The notes beneath the pieces were generated by a model. That model saw nothing but the letters and a program-made list of their open reading frames with translations, ran no database searches and was not told the DNA's origin. 64,000 nucleotides of DNA from contig LR746264.1 in assembly GCA_902729315.2 (NCBI GenBank), positions 6,411,878 through 6,475,877 of the forward strand. Direction: 5' to 3'. Positions 20,591 through 32,225 of the stretch are shown piece after piece. Source of the stretch: Spirodela intermedia (Eukaryota > Streptophyta > Magnoliopsida > Alismatales > Araceae). Both the position numbers and the translations under genes were made by a program. How positions within the stretch are numbered: position 1 is the first letter of the stretch; every line of letters starts with the position of its first letter.

Positions 20591-22495
20591 TGATAAGTCT
20601 TCATTATCATGAGTTAATAATTAGTAAATAATACAGTTTTAGCCTTAACTCATGATAAATAGACTTATATTTGTGTTAAAGCATGAAAAGTGGTTTTCAG
20701 TTGATTAACGTGAATTTTTGGGTAATTATGTGATTTTATACGATTTTTACAGTCTTAGTTTTGAGATAAATGAAGAACAAGAAATAAAAATAAAAATATT
20801 GCAAAATGGGGGGATCCGCCGGCCAGCCGGGCCTGCAAGCGGGTCGGAAGCGCAGTCGGGGAGTAGCCACGAGCAAGGGCTCGAGCGGCTTGCTTGGATC
20901 GATAGGGGCACGTGTGCGCCACTCCCCTTCCACGTCACTGGTGGTCAGCCGGCCGTGGGGCAAGGAGTGGTCGTACACGCGAGAGGACTTTGCCTAGAAA
21001 GCTAACTTTACTATATATTCGCCCGAATAATCCGCGCACAACCAATGTGGGACTAAATCCACCTTGTAAGGCGCGGGCAACCGCCGCGGGTTCGAATCCT
21101 CCCAGAGTCAAAATTCATATATTTTTAACTGATTATCGCGACTTTCCTGCAGATCGCCGGTGAAGGATTAAGCAACCGGAATCGCTGGATCATCGGCGAA
21201 AATCTCGTCAACGCGATTCGCGGAGCATTGCTACTAAAATTTCTGAACGATTCGCGATAAAAGGATTGCAATCCATCGAGTAAATCATCTCCGATTGATC
21301 GACGAACAAGCCGTCGTCGGGAAGAGGACGATCCGCCGGGAGACCAGTCGCCACCTCCTGAGAGCGTACCAGATGCGATGAAGAGCCTCCTCTTGCTGCG
21401 CGGACCTGAGGATGAAGCTCCCTAACACGCGCCCCACCTCCATCTAGCTCCTCTCCCTCGGGTGACAGCCGCCGGAGAGCCGCAAAGTCGCCGTTTTTCC
21501 GCTCCGCCGGGTGACAGCCGCCGGAGACGATTCGATGACCCACTTCATTGGTCTCTAGACTTCGCGAGAAGATCTAGAGATTGCCCACGTCGTCTTTGTC
21601 CAAGGAGAGCCTTCGAGGCCGTGGACACTGCACGACGACCCTCCCAAACGCTCAGGATTCCGGTGCATCGCCGACGCGTCGCCGTCGCAACGCCAGAACT
21701 CTGTTTTCCTGCTTTATCTAGAGATTGCCCACGTCGTCTTTGTCCAAGGAGAGCCTTCGAGGCCGTGGACACTGCACGACGACCCTCCCGAACGCTCAGG
21801 ATTCCGGTGCATCGCCGACGCGTCGCCGTCGCGACGCTGGAACTCTGTTTTCATGCTTTATCTAGAGATTGCCCAAGTCGTCTTTGTCCAAGGAGAGCCT
21901 TCGAGGCCGTGGACACTGCACGACGATCCTCCCGAACGCTCAGGATTCCGGTGCATCGCCGACGCATCGCCGTCGCGACGCCGGAACTCTGTTTTCCTAC
22001 TTTCAATTTAATTTACGCTTCATTTAGTGATACTTTGTTGATTTTTATTTACCAAATTATACTTCGTTCAATTACGATTCTTCCGGCTTTTACAGATCTT
22101 AATTTGATTAATTGAGTCGTCTGTAATCGTCTACGTAAGAATCGCCAGGCGGAACTCTGTTTCCGCCTGATTCGCGTTCGCCGGGCGCTAACGTCATCCT
22201 GACGTCCGCACCCTTATTTCCTTTTTTTTGTGAATTTTAAATATATTTCCTTTTTATTTCCTAGTATAAAATTCGTAAGAAAATTATACTCATTGAGAAA
22301 AATTCTGAATAATTACCAGATATTATATTACATCCCTGTGATTGACTGGAAAATTACCACTATTTTTGAGATTTTTATTGAATTATAATTGATCTATTTA
22401 TTTTGAAATACTTCTAAATATCTGAAAATTCGTATTTTCTAGTTTTATAAATTTTAAATTTGCGTGATTTAACATACAACGACTGAGTCACGTCA
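20591..22495 (+). mobile_element. L1 solo LTR 'd', longest copy
   Basis: A 1905-bp copy, TGATAAGTCTTCATTATC to GACTGAGTCACGTCA, with an exact target duplication ATGAT (20586-20590 and 22496-22500). It is longer than other copies because a 144-bp block is present three times (21573-22004). It carries the 5' palindrome, TATATAT near 21012, CAATGTGGGAC near 21043-21053 and GGTTCGAATCC at 21089-21099. High CpG content suggests it is among the youngest copies. An antisense frame of 111 codons (21208-21543) is open. Confidence 0.93.
21573..22004 (+). repeat. 144-bp block repeated three times within L1 copy 'd'
   Basis: Copies start at TCTAGAGATTGCCCA at 21573, 21717 and 21861, each running through GTCTTTGTCCAAGGAGAG to AACTCTGTTTTC.TGCTTTA. 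Other L1 copies have a single unit. Since 144 is a multiple of three, the + strand frame 21462-22115 stays open across all units and shows a 48-residue protein-level repeat. I see no independent evidence that it is translated. Confidence 0.92.
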
Positions 22496-22500
22496 ATGAT

Positions 22501-24840
22501 CTATGACCATCAAAATATATTTGTATCCCAAGGTAAGTTTCATGATATTCTTTTTCAGATTTAGCATAAATTCATATACTTCATATATATACCTTGACAT
22601 ACTTTCAATCAAAACAAAATAGAAATTAACAAAAATTTCCTAAAAATAATATTTCTATTTTGAAAAAAATCTTTCCTTATTTCTATATTATTTTATAAGG
22701 CTCTTATTCATTAATAAATACTTTCTATTAATAGACCATAAAATGTGATCAGGCCATATAATTTTCGAATTAGCTCTTACCCAATGTAAATTTTTTTCAT
22801 CTAAATTGATATCTCTAATTCTTCCATTCATCCATTTCTTAATGTCTTGTTTTATCTACATAATCTTCCCTTGCTCTATTTTATCTTCCATACATGTTTG
22901 TTCAATTTGGGAAGAGTGAAATATTTCACGCTTAGAAATAATTCTAATGGGCTGTGGGTTTTGAAAGATGGAAGGATTGTCTTCTTTAATCTCAAATCTA
23001 CTGAATTCAGTAAAATTCAAATTTTCTCCTCCAAAATTATCTCTATATTCATATCCATTATTTTTGTTTCTCCCTATTAGTTGAATCAACTCTTTTTCTA
23101 GCTTTTTGTTTCTCAACTCATCAAATTCTTCATCTTCCCAAGAGCTATCTTTTAATTTCAGTATATGATATACATCATCATCCTCACTATCAACATCTAT
23201 CGCTGCAAAATTATGATTAGATTTATTAATTTCGTCTCCTACATCTCCCAAATTAATTGATTTTTCGTCACCTGAAATATGTTTTTCTTTATTTCTGTCT
23301 TTACTCCCTTCTACTAAAATTTAGATGATTTTTTCATGATTAGCTTCTGTTTTTTTATCTAAGGACCCTTTCTCCTCATCATCCTCACTATATTCATTCA
23401 TCAATTGTGAGCAATAAATTATTTTATTTAAATTTTTTGCTACTATATTTTTGGTCTTAATATTCTCATTTACTTCTAATGGCTCATCGATTTCTTCTAA
23501 TAATTAGAAATAAGGATCAGGTAAAATATTCTTACTCAATGTATTCGTTGTCCTAATATTTTCATTTCGTGGGGTTTTTTAAAAATTTATCTGGCTAGAC
23601 TCTCCTTGCTGAAATCCTATTGTTAGATAGTTTCTTGAATTTTCTATGGGCTGATTAGGTGGCTGTCCCTCTTTTCTCTTATTCTCAAGAGCTTCTATAA
23701 TTTGTTTCTAGTGTAGCATCATTTGATTCATAGTTTGTTGCATCATTTGGCCCATTTGTTGCATCATTTTCATAGCATCAAGTTGGATTTGAGAGGACTA
23801 ATTTTTCTAAAATCTATGTTCTTGTTTTGGACAAAATTCAAAATGTGAATTGGATCTAAGTGCTTCTAGATTTTGAATATTATTTAGGTTTCTCTATGAA
23901 AAATTATTCCCCTAATTAGAATTATAAGAATTAAAAAAATATTCTCTATTTTTATTAAAATCGTGAGGTACCTGCACTTGTTCTTGCCTATGATAATATT
24001 GAAATTCAAAATGATCATTTTCACCATACATAGGACTTGTACTATTTAAATTAAATTAAAGGTTAAGAGGCTTTTTAATATTATGAATAAGTAAATCAAA
24101 TGTTTTTAATATTTGATTAATCTAATTAACCTTATTTCTAAATTTAGATTCATTATCATGATGTAATTCATGAATTCCTCTCTTCTTATCCTTGTCATAT
24201 AATTCAAAAGAGGCTTGATCTCTAGAATTTTTACTTAAATTCTCATAAAGACTGTAAATCTCATCAAGAGTTTTCTCCATAAAAGCTCCTCCACATATAG
24301 AATCAACCATATTTTTATGTTGTTCTAATAATCCATGATAAAAAATTCTATTGAGTTGCCACTTTGGTATAGCATGATGAGGACACTTTTTAAGTAAATC
24401 TTTGAATGTTTCCCATGTCTCATGTAAAGTTTTTCCTAGTCTTTGAGAAAAATTTTATAGATATTTTCTCATATTTTGAGTTTTTTCTAAAGGATAATTT
24501 TTTTGAAAAAAAGCATGTTCTATATCTTTCCAACTAGTTAATTCTCTATCTAATGTGGATAGCCAATGACTAGCTTTGTCCCTAAGTGTATGAGGGAATA
24601 ATTTCATCTTAATAATTTCTAGTGTAACTTGAAAGAGATTAACTAAATCACAGACCATATGAAATTTTTCTAAATGCTGATAAGGTTCCTCTAAAGGCAA
24701 TCCATGAAAATTAGGGAGCATTTGAAAAATTCGTAGATTTATTTTGAATTTAATAGTGGGTACTAATGGGACTGTAATATTAGATGCTCTTTGAAATGAA
24801 TAGGAGATATAATGATTTTTCATGGCCATATGATTACTCT
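22501..24840 (-). pseudogene. gypsy-3 gag
   Basis: Read on the minus strand from about 24829. An open stretch of 124 codons gives LPNFHGLPLEEPYQHLEKFH and LFPHTLRDKASHWLSTL, the gag core of Athila-type elements. After a stop follow FSQRLGKTLHETWETFKDLL, KKCPHHAIPKWQLNRIFYHG and FMEKTLDEIYSLYENLSKNS. A glutamine/methionine-rich coiled-coil-like segment (MKMMQQMGQMMQQTMNQMML) lies near 23770. An acidic 131-codon frame (23251-22856) rich in Asp/Glu ends the region. There are at least ten stops in total. No protease active site was found, and the sequence runs into the target site of the inserted LTR 'd' without pol. Confidence 0.75.
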
Positions 24841-25108
24841 CAGTTTGACCTGTATTTCTTTCAAGATCTATCAGAATTTATTTTTCTTTTGAATTTTCAA
24901 TTTTGAATCAAATAATGAAAGGATTTTCTAGCCTTGGATGCGAGGATCTTCTACCATGTATAAAAAATCAATAAATTAGAGGGAAAAGTTTAGTAATTGT
25001 TACCCTCCTTCAAGATACTTTAGTCCTTGCCTTGCTTCTTTTCGTTCTTTTTTTCTAAAAAAAATTTCAGTAAGAAAAAAAATAAAACAAGAGTTAATTT
25101 TTTTGACC

Positions 25109-25381
25109 AAGCTTCCGACCCACTTGTGGGCCTAGCTGACTAGCGAGTCCCCCTCATTTTATCTTATTTTTATTTTTTATTTCTTTTTCTTTATTTATCT
25201 CAAAAGTAATATTATAAAAATCATATAAATTTGTGTAAAATTACATAATTATCTAAAAATTCACATTAATCAACTGAAAACCACTTTCCACATTTTAACA
25301 TAAATATGTTTATTTATCATGAGTTAAGGCTAAAACTACATTATTTAATAATTATTAACTCTTGATAATGAAGACTTATCA
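25109..25381 (-). mobile_element. L1 LTR 'e' (truncated 5' LTR of gypsy-3)
   Basis: It ends on the + strand with TGATAATGAAGACTTATCA, the complement of the L1 start, and runs back about 273 bp to AAGCTTCCGACCC, where gag leader sequence begins. The LTR is thus missing its promoter-distal 1.3 kb and the primer-binding site. It overlaps LTR 'c' by about 75 bp of homologous sequence, which argues that these are two LTRs of one element and not one LTR cut in two. Confidence 0.7.
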
Positions 25382-25956
25382 AGTCTCTTCCCATTAGTTG
25401 AAAAATATGAATATATTTTGCTTGATGTTGATTATGTGTCTAAGTGGGTGGAAGCTATTTTTATTAGAACTAATGATCATAAAATCATGATAAAATTTGT
25501 GTAGGACAATATTTTTTCAAGATTTGGATGTCCTAGAGTGATTATTAATGATGGAGGAACACATTTTAGAAATAAAAATTTTAAAGAACTGTTGAAAAAG
25601 AATAAAGTACATCATAAAGTAGCCACTCCATATCATTCCCAAACAAATGAGTAAGTTGAAGTAGAAAATAGGTTAATTTAGAGAATTTTGAGAAAAATAG
25701 TTAGACCAAATAGGAAAGATTAGCCCATGAAATTACAAGATGTATTATGAGCTTATAGAACAAGTTATAAAAATCTCATAGGTATGTCCCCATTGTCTCA
25801 TTTTTGGAAAGCCATGTCATCTTTTTGTGAAAATAGAGCATAAAGTATTATAAGCTATAAAAAATTTATATATGAATGAAAAACCAACTGGTGGATAGAA
25901 TTTTTCAATTACATGAACTAGAGGAGTTGAGGAATGAAGCTTATGAAAATCATAGA

Positions 25957-25987
<31 letters not shown>

Positions 25988-26290
25988 TAAAAATTTTCAT
26001 GATAAATATATTTGTAATTTTTTTTTGATGTTGGACAAAAAATGTGATTATATGATTCTAGGCTGAAATTATTTCCATACAAATTAAAATCAAAATGGAC
26101 AGGGCCTTATGTGGTGGAAGAGACATATAATCACAAGATTGTAATTATTAAAGATCCTAAAAGTAATCATAACTTTAAGATAAATAGACAAAAACTTAAA
26201 CATTATATAGAACATGAACACCTTCCAAAAAAAGAAATTTTATTATTAAAAGAAATTCAAGAGTAAGATTAATGTGTCCAACTAGAGATA
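25382..26290 (+). pseudogene. gypsy-2 integrase core and C-terminus
   Basis: The integrase resumes as LDVDYVSKWVEAIFIRTND, then FSRFGCPRVIINDGGTHFRN (the second catalytic Asp is in NDGG), TPYHSQTNE (HPQTNGQ in intact relatives), AYRTSYKN and IGMSPLSHFWKAM. The C-terminus has YKLKSKWTGPYVVEETYNHK and FKINRQKLKHYIEHE. Stops, frameshifts and an internal (AT)n expansion at 25957-25983 disable it. It ends near 26275 with the pol tail followed by LHGR. Confidence 0.85.
25957..25983. repeat. (AT)n microsatellite within integrase relic
   Basis: A 27-bp alternating AT run inside the integrase C-terminal coding remnant; it must have expanded after the gene lost function. Confidence 0.9.
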
Positions 26291-27840
26291 TTAAATTCAA
26301 CACTACACGGGAGGTAACCCATGGTCTTTATTTTATTTTGTTTTTTTTAAACTTTGTTTTTCTTAGAATTTTTCAGTACTTGTTTTTATATTTATTTTCT
26401 TTCAAAAAAGTACAAGAGGAGTGTAAGATGAAGTGAAAAATTAAAAATGAGGTTAAGGTGATGTCTTTTTGAGCTTTATCATTTATGGCAATATTTTTAG
26501 TACTTAACCTTGCATATATGCATGCTTCACTTGAACATTATATTTTTTACATATTATGTTCTGATTTTTTTGTGTCATTGAGGATAATGTCATTTTTAAG
26601 TTGGGGGGTGAAGTATTAATTCTTAATTTATGTTGTAGGACAATTAAGAACATGTGTTTGTATTTTTTTCATGCTCACTTAGAACAACAACTAAAAAAAG
26701 AAAATTCAGAAAAACTATAACATCTATTTTTTGATTTTCTATTAGGAACAATAGACTCTCAAAAACAACAGAGAAAAAACAACCCAAAATTTAAAATTCT
26801 AGAGACCCTTTTCTCACATTTCAATCCCCTAGACATATATTGCTGAAATTTGAAATTACAACTATAAAGATGATAATTTGATTTTTTTTGACAAATTTAT
26901 TGTTGCTAAAAATAAAACTGAAAATAAAAAGTAAAGTTGTCTGAACTATCTACTTTACAAATTTCTTACATCATATTGCATGTACGAAAAATTAAATCAA
27001 TTAGATTGATTGATACCAAAAGATATTAGGAAGATTATTATTGAGTTAAATGATGATTTAATAGCACAAAATGTTAGAATACTCCTTGGATACATGATAG
27101 ATAATATGGATTTGATTTTATAGATTTTTACGTCATGATCTTGATGGATAGTATTTCCTTGATGTGAAAATTTGATTGATCATTTGAGTTTAATGGAAAT
27201 TTTTTGTACTCTGATCTATAGGACTTTTGAGGAGAAATCACTTATTTTTTTAAAAAAGAGAAAGTAATGTGAAAAATCTAGAAACGAAGAGTACACATAG
27301 AGGGTGTGAGACATCATTTTTATTGTCGAAAATCGTGCATAAAAAACACTTGCTAAAAAATAAGTAGATAAAGTAAAAGCCTTGAAAATGAAGAGTACAC
27401 ATGGAGGGTGTGAGACATCATTCTTATTGTCGAAATTTATTTACAGGAAAAGGTACTCATCTACTATAGAAAAAAGTATAAAGAATATAATACAAACTTC
27501 AAAAATCAAGCTATGAAAAAAGAGAAATGTGGGATCAATATTATTCTTGGATCAATATTGATTATTGAAATATTTTGTGAATTATATCTATGAATAAAGA
27601 AGTGATAATAATATGAATAGAAAAAGTAAATTCTAAATTGTTATTCTAAAGAATACTTGAACATTTAAGTGTTTGACATCATTCTTAAATACTTGATATA
27701 AGAGTCTAAAGTGTCTAGATGTACATCATTTTTAGTTGTATTTTTCATGCATTAAAATATGATGTTTGAGATTTGTGAATTTTTATTAATTTTCATAATT
27801 CTATTGTGAAGTGACTATTAATGATTTAAGTTGGGAGGTG
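26291..27840 (+). mobile_element. gypsy-2 3' untranslated region with two G-rich tracts
   Basis: No genes. The first G-rich tract, AAGTTGGGGGGTGAAG (26599-26614), follows TGTCATTGAGGATAATGTC. The second, AAGTTGGGAGGTG (27828-27840), directly abuts the L1 LTR start and is the likely polypurine tract. Between them lie two copies of a phrase with GAGGGTGTGAGACATCATT (near 27299 and 27405), mirrored in gypsy-3. Confidence 0.65.
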
Positions 27841-28786
27841 TAATAAATCTTCATTAGTTTTAATCTTAGCTCATGATAAATAAACTTATATTTATGTTAA
27901 ATTGTGAAAAGTGATTTTTAGTTGATTAATATAATTTTTTGGCTAATTATTTGATTTTTTGTAAATTTATAAATTTTTTATAATCCTATTATTGAAATAA
28001 ATAAAGAAAAAAAAGAAAAAAAGAAAAAAAGGGGACTCACCAGCCAAGTAGGCCTACAAATAGGTCAAAAGCACAGTTGGGGTGAAGTCATGAGTAGGGG
28101 GTCAAGCGGGTATGGACTAATGGGGGCACATGTGCGTCACTCCCCTTCCACATCATCGGTGGCCAATTAGTGGGTGGGACAAGGAGTGGTTGTACACACA
28201 CGAGAGAGGGACTCATTGATTCTCAAATCTCACATTACCATATATCCATCTCAACATTTGGTGTATAATCGATGTGGGACTAAATCGGTGGTCACACCTT
28301 CCTTGGAATGTTTTGATGATTTTAGTACCTAAACTACCCCTTATTTATAATTACGAGATAGTATGATGACATGACAATATAAGGATATTCGAGAACTTAT
28401 TTCCCTCTCTCTCATATAGACGAGTGACCGACGCAAGTTCAAATCCTACCAGAGCTAAAACTTACATTTTTATTTGATTAAATCATGACTTTCCTACAAA
28501 TCACTGGTGAAGGATTAAGCTGTCAGAATTATTTGATCATCAGTGAAAATCTCATCGACATAATTTGTGGAGCATTTTACTAAAATTGTTGAATGATTCG
28601 TGATAAAAAGATCATGAATTCATCAAGTAAATCATCTTCGATTAATCGATGAACAAGCTATTGTTAGGAAGAGAATGATCTGTCGGGAGATGAGTCAACA
28701 TTTCTTGAAAGCATACCAGATGTGATGACGAGCCTCCTCTTACTACACAGATCTAAGGATAAAGCTTCTTGACATGCACCCCACCT
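27841..28786 (+). mobile_element. L1 LTR 'f', first part (3' LTR of gypsy-2)
   Basis: It begins TAATAAATCTTCATTAG, a decayed L1 start, and shows ATATAT near 28240-28245 and CGATGTGGGAC at 28270-28280. An extra segment near 28300-28400 is shared with the L1 fragment at 41.2-41.4 kb. It is interrupted at 28786 after TGCACCCCACCT by the chromovirus. It resumes at 40330 with CACCTCCATCC, giving target duplication CACCT. Confidence 0.8.
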
Positions 28787-30313
28787 TGATGACAAGTGAG
28801 ACCCATCTCCATCAGCTCAGGAGACATTGACAGTCCGAGTTTAGCTCGATTGACATGCGAAGACGAAGGAGCCTGGTTTTCGCTACACAGCCTAGCCCTT
28901 TGAGATGACAACATTTCACCTCCGTGATGACAATGAGCTCGAGCTCACCCTTATCTTTCTTTGTATTTTCATGTTGACTTGTTGGGCCTCGCATTTGTGT
29001 GTTAGCAGGCCCAATTCTATGTGTGTTGTTGTTTGTGTCTCCCTTTCTTTAGGGTTTTATTGGGTTTCTCTTTTTGAGGCCCAATTAAAACCCTAAGGGA
29101 GGGGGACCTATGCTTCTTTCCTTTTGGGCTTCTTTTGAGGCTTATTTGGGTCTTCATTTGAGGCCCACTTAAGCATCGTACAAGGGCCCTCCACTTTCTC
29201 CTTTTAAGGGAGCTTATTAGGTCTCTCTTTTAGAGGCCCAATAAGCCCCTTTTGTAGCCTTTTTGTGACTTATGAGCTTGAGGGCCTCAAGTGGGCCCAC
29301 CTTCCCTTAGCCCACTTGTGGGCCCCATATAAGGGGAGGTAGGACCCCCCCTCAAAGGAGGGCTGAATTTTGTGAGAAAGTATCATTTGTGAGATACCTT
29401 CTTTGTGACCTAGGATAGGGAGGGAAGGAGGGAGAGGAAGGCCATTGATACCTTGAGGACTTCGTTCATCGTGACATTGCTACCGGAGCTGCCAAACATC
29501 TTCATTGCCTCATGTGAGATCGTTGTCGTCACTGGATGAAATGGTTGCGGTTGCCGCTGCAGCCGCCGCCACCTCAGCTAGAACCCTGTCACGCCATCGT
29601 GATGAAAGTGGCTTGCGTTGCCTCCCTATGAGCTGTCACCGAGCACTCTGCCTCCCTATGAGCTGTCACCGAGCACTCTGCCTCCCTATGAGCTGTCGCC
29701 ATGCGCGTATGCTAACGTGCCCTTCGACCCACCAGTGGGCCCACTCCTAATTTGATCGTGCCACATCTTACGATGACGACTATGATGACTCTCGACCAAG
29801 ACCAACCGTCGATGCTGAGCATCTCTCTTCACTAGACGTCTCTACTTATGTTGAGTCTCCACTCCGTCACAACCCGCTGGGCTACGCAGCCCCAAAGGTT
29901 AGCTCCGTACCCCTCCCTCTTAATTTTAATTATCTTTCAAAGGGTTTTCTCGGCTCGTTTCCACCACTACCAAGAGAACGTAGATAGGATAAGATGGGTT
30001 ATCGGATCGTGACTTCCAACATCGTGCTAGACTCGTCACCATTCGTGAGTTACAGCCCTAGGCTACTTCACGACAATCGTTTTGCTGTCTGTCTGGATGT
30101 AGACCGAGAGGTCCTCACACTTACCATTGTCGAGTATTTCTCTAGGTTATCTTGGATTGATCATACATATTAGTATGCCTGCTTGTACTTAGGTTACGTG
30201 GTCAGACCTAGAATCTAGGGTCCATACATTTTGACCGGATCGGTCCGACTACCCTATCTTGGGTCTTGAGTTTCATTGATCAAGTACAAGGGTTCTCGCC
30301 CTGTCCTACATCA
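28787..30313 (+). mobile_element. Chromovirus left LTR
   Basis: A 1527-bp LTR, TGATGACAAG to CTACATCA. It carries a TATA box (CCATATAAGGGGAGG, about 29325-29340) and a 30-bp block repeated three times at 29621-29710. It matches the right LTR closely, but a segment of roughly 500 bp present near 39200-39730 on the right is missing here. Short frames such as 29505-29750 are not credible genes. Confidence 0.88.
29621..29710 (+). repeat. 30-bp tandem triplicate
   Basis: CCTCCCTATGAGCTGTC begins at 29621, 29651 and 29681. The right LTR has one unit (near 39174), so the expansion is specific to the left LTR. Confidence 0.92.
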
Positions 30314-30331
30314 AATTGATATAAGAGCCAA
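30314..30331 (+). other. Chromovirus primer-binding site
   Basis: AATTGATATAAGAGCCAA right after the LTR end resembles TTGGTATCAGAGCCA, the tRNA-iMet type expected for chromoviruses. Confidence 0.65.
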
Positions 30332-30689
30332 GTTGGGTTACCACCTAATCTTAGTCCCTTGAGGATGCTCACCAAACTTCCATATCACTAGTAGACCATT
30401 TATATAGGATTGCATTGGCATATAGGCACCCATAGGACCCAGCCATGATAGAGACACGCTCAATCAGAGCTCGAGGAGGTTCACTATCGTCACGGCACTT
30501 GGGTGAGGCCTCAGATCCCGCCACTCTCTAAGTAGCTAGAGTGGACACGAGTCCACCATCTATGTCGAGACTGACGGATTCGGTACCAGACCCCTCTTGA
30601 CCTTGAGAGACTTTGAGCCCTATGTCGGCCAAAGAGGCATCAAGGCAGCCCCAGCCGCTCGCGGTTGTGAGCCGCTAAGTTGAGAAGGA

Positions 30690-32225
30690 ATCCATGCCCT
30701 ACTATCCACTGAAGAGTACTAGGGGTCATGGTAGAGGTGGTCGATGGTAACTTTCGCCTCGGTATCCTTCGAGGGATGGAGTGCACTCCCTCCGAGATGA
30801 TGTCATATGTAGCATGGCCTAGACTATTGAGCGTCTGGAGCGAGCTACCTTCGTAGCCGCAGCTCATGGCCCACTGCCACCGGCTCCACCATTGGTCACG
30901 TATCCGGTCGCACCGCCTATTACACAGGCATATTAGGAGTATTGCGAGCCCTGCCGGCCCGTGAGCCCTTATAGTGATCCATATGATCACCAGTACCTCG
31001 ATCACGATCATTGTCGAGGGAATCTTTGTTGCCGCAAAGTACCTTGTCATGACAATGGCCATGATCGATTGGGCGGTCGTTGGCCACAAGATACTTATGA
31101 TCGTCGCGAGCCGGTCTATCCTACTCGTGGGGACGATCTCCCATGTCCACCACCACCACCACCTCAACCCCAGTACAAGGACTATCGACCCCACAGACGT
31201 GACTAGGGACAAGACAGGAGAGACCTTCCGGGTTACAAAGCTGACCCTTCTCAACGAGAGGAGCTCAATCGGCGAGTAGAGCGCTAGCCACGAAATTGTA
31301 ATGATTCCTACTGCGACTAGCAGCGTGCTCTAGACTTTTACTGAGCACCCCAAGATGCCTGCCAAGATCGTTAATACGATCAAGGACGTTACCCGAGTCC
31401 TCCCCAATATGACTTTGGTGGTGACCATAGGGCTGATCGATTGGATGATTAGGACAGGCGACGTGAGGATCATAGGGCCCGCATACTAAAAAGTGTGCGT
31501 GTCGATGTGGCAATCTTTGATGGCTCCTGTGAGCCCAAGGACTTCATTGATTGGGAGTCTAGTATGAACTCCTATTTTTGATGGTATCACATGAATGATG
31601 ATTTATGTGTGGAGTATGCAGAGATGAGACTTGGTAGACAAGTTAAGATCTTTCAAAAAACAAGAGTTACGTGGCACACTGACGAGGGCAACCCATCACA
31701 TCATGAATTGATATGACATCACGCTTGAGGAACAAACATGTTCCTCGACAGTACGAGTCAATGCTATTCCTCAGTTGGTTAGACCTTTGATAGGGCAAGA
31801 CGCCCGTCCAAGACTATATTCAAGCTTTTGAGGAATGCCGCATGAGGTGTCGCTTTGTTGAGGACTCACGTGTGATTTTGGGCATTTTCACCTATGGACT
31901 TAGTTTGCAGCTTCAGAACGAGGTGTTGAAAGGCAATGCGTTTGAAGTAGACGAGGCCTACCACATAGAAAAGCATATGGAGTGACTTGCTAAGGACACA
32001 TAGTTCACCCCACCTCTGATTACCACAAAGATGGTGTTCATGTGATCTGCACAGACACTAACGATAGCACCGACATATACTAGCGTAGGGAACAAACATA
32101 TTATACTAGCGACATCAATAAGGTCTGCACCACCCCTGTGTCCACCACTAGCCGACGCATCCGACTATGCTTCGGTTGCGTCCCAAGCCCATATCACTTG
32201 TTTCAAGTGTAAGGATAAGAGACAT
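30690..32225 (+). pseudogene. Chromovirus gag
   Basis: A single frame (position 1 of 30961) can be followed with about a dozen stops. It has a variable N-terminus rich in Asp, His and Pro (DLPCPPPPPPQPQYKDYRPH). The gag core is VRVDVAIFDGSCEPKDFIDW, ESSMNSYF and CVEYAEMRLGRQVKIF. Decayed capsid follows, and at the end the first half of a zinc knuckle, ITCFKCKDKRH, near 32188-32222. The L1 LTR 'g' entered directly after this histidine. Opposite-strand frames (30640-31254, 31265-31513) are shadows. Confidence 0.78.

Larger units (their letters stand above)
17930..25381 (-). mobile_element. gypsy-3: gag-only L1-LTR element, minus orientation
   Basis: This is flanked by AGTCC (17925-17929) and AGTCT (25382-25386) within the gypsy-2 integrase, which reads on across the gap (...FMSP | SLPIS...). 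In minus order it has a truncated 5' LTR (25381-25109), a leader, gag (24840-22501) and a 3' untranslated region (20585-19362) homologous to 26280-27480 of gypsy-2, then a 3' LTR truncated at its start (19361-17930). No protease, RT, RNase H or integrase was found between gag and 3' UTR, so it was non-autonomous or lost pol before decay. L1 solo LTR 'd' lies inside. Both LTRs lack parts, so the copy is immobile. Confidence 0.72.

Noticed and set aside
21089-21099. tRNA gene suggested by GGTTCGAATCC
   Set aside because: No acceptor, D or anticodon arms can be formed around it.
21462-22115. 217-codon frame with three 48-residue repeats as a candidate repeat protein
   Set aside because: It lies wholly in a solo LTR and is explained by a 144-bp DNA triplication; kept as a finding but not annotated as a gene.
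17930-25381. LTR pieces 'c' and 'e' as one solo LTR cut by a later insertion
   Set aside because: They overlap by about 75 bp of the same LTR region and enclose gag next to 'e' and 3' UTR next to 'c', so two LTRs of one element fit better.
29621-29710. Regularly spaced direct repeats resembling a CRISPR array
   Set aside because: Three head-to-tail 30-bp units without spacers, in a plant LTR.
30640-31254. 204-codon minus-strand frame in the chromovirus
   Set aside because: The opposite strand carries the gag frame; the minus product has no recognisable features.
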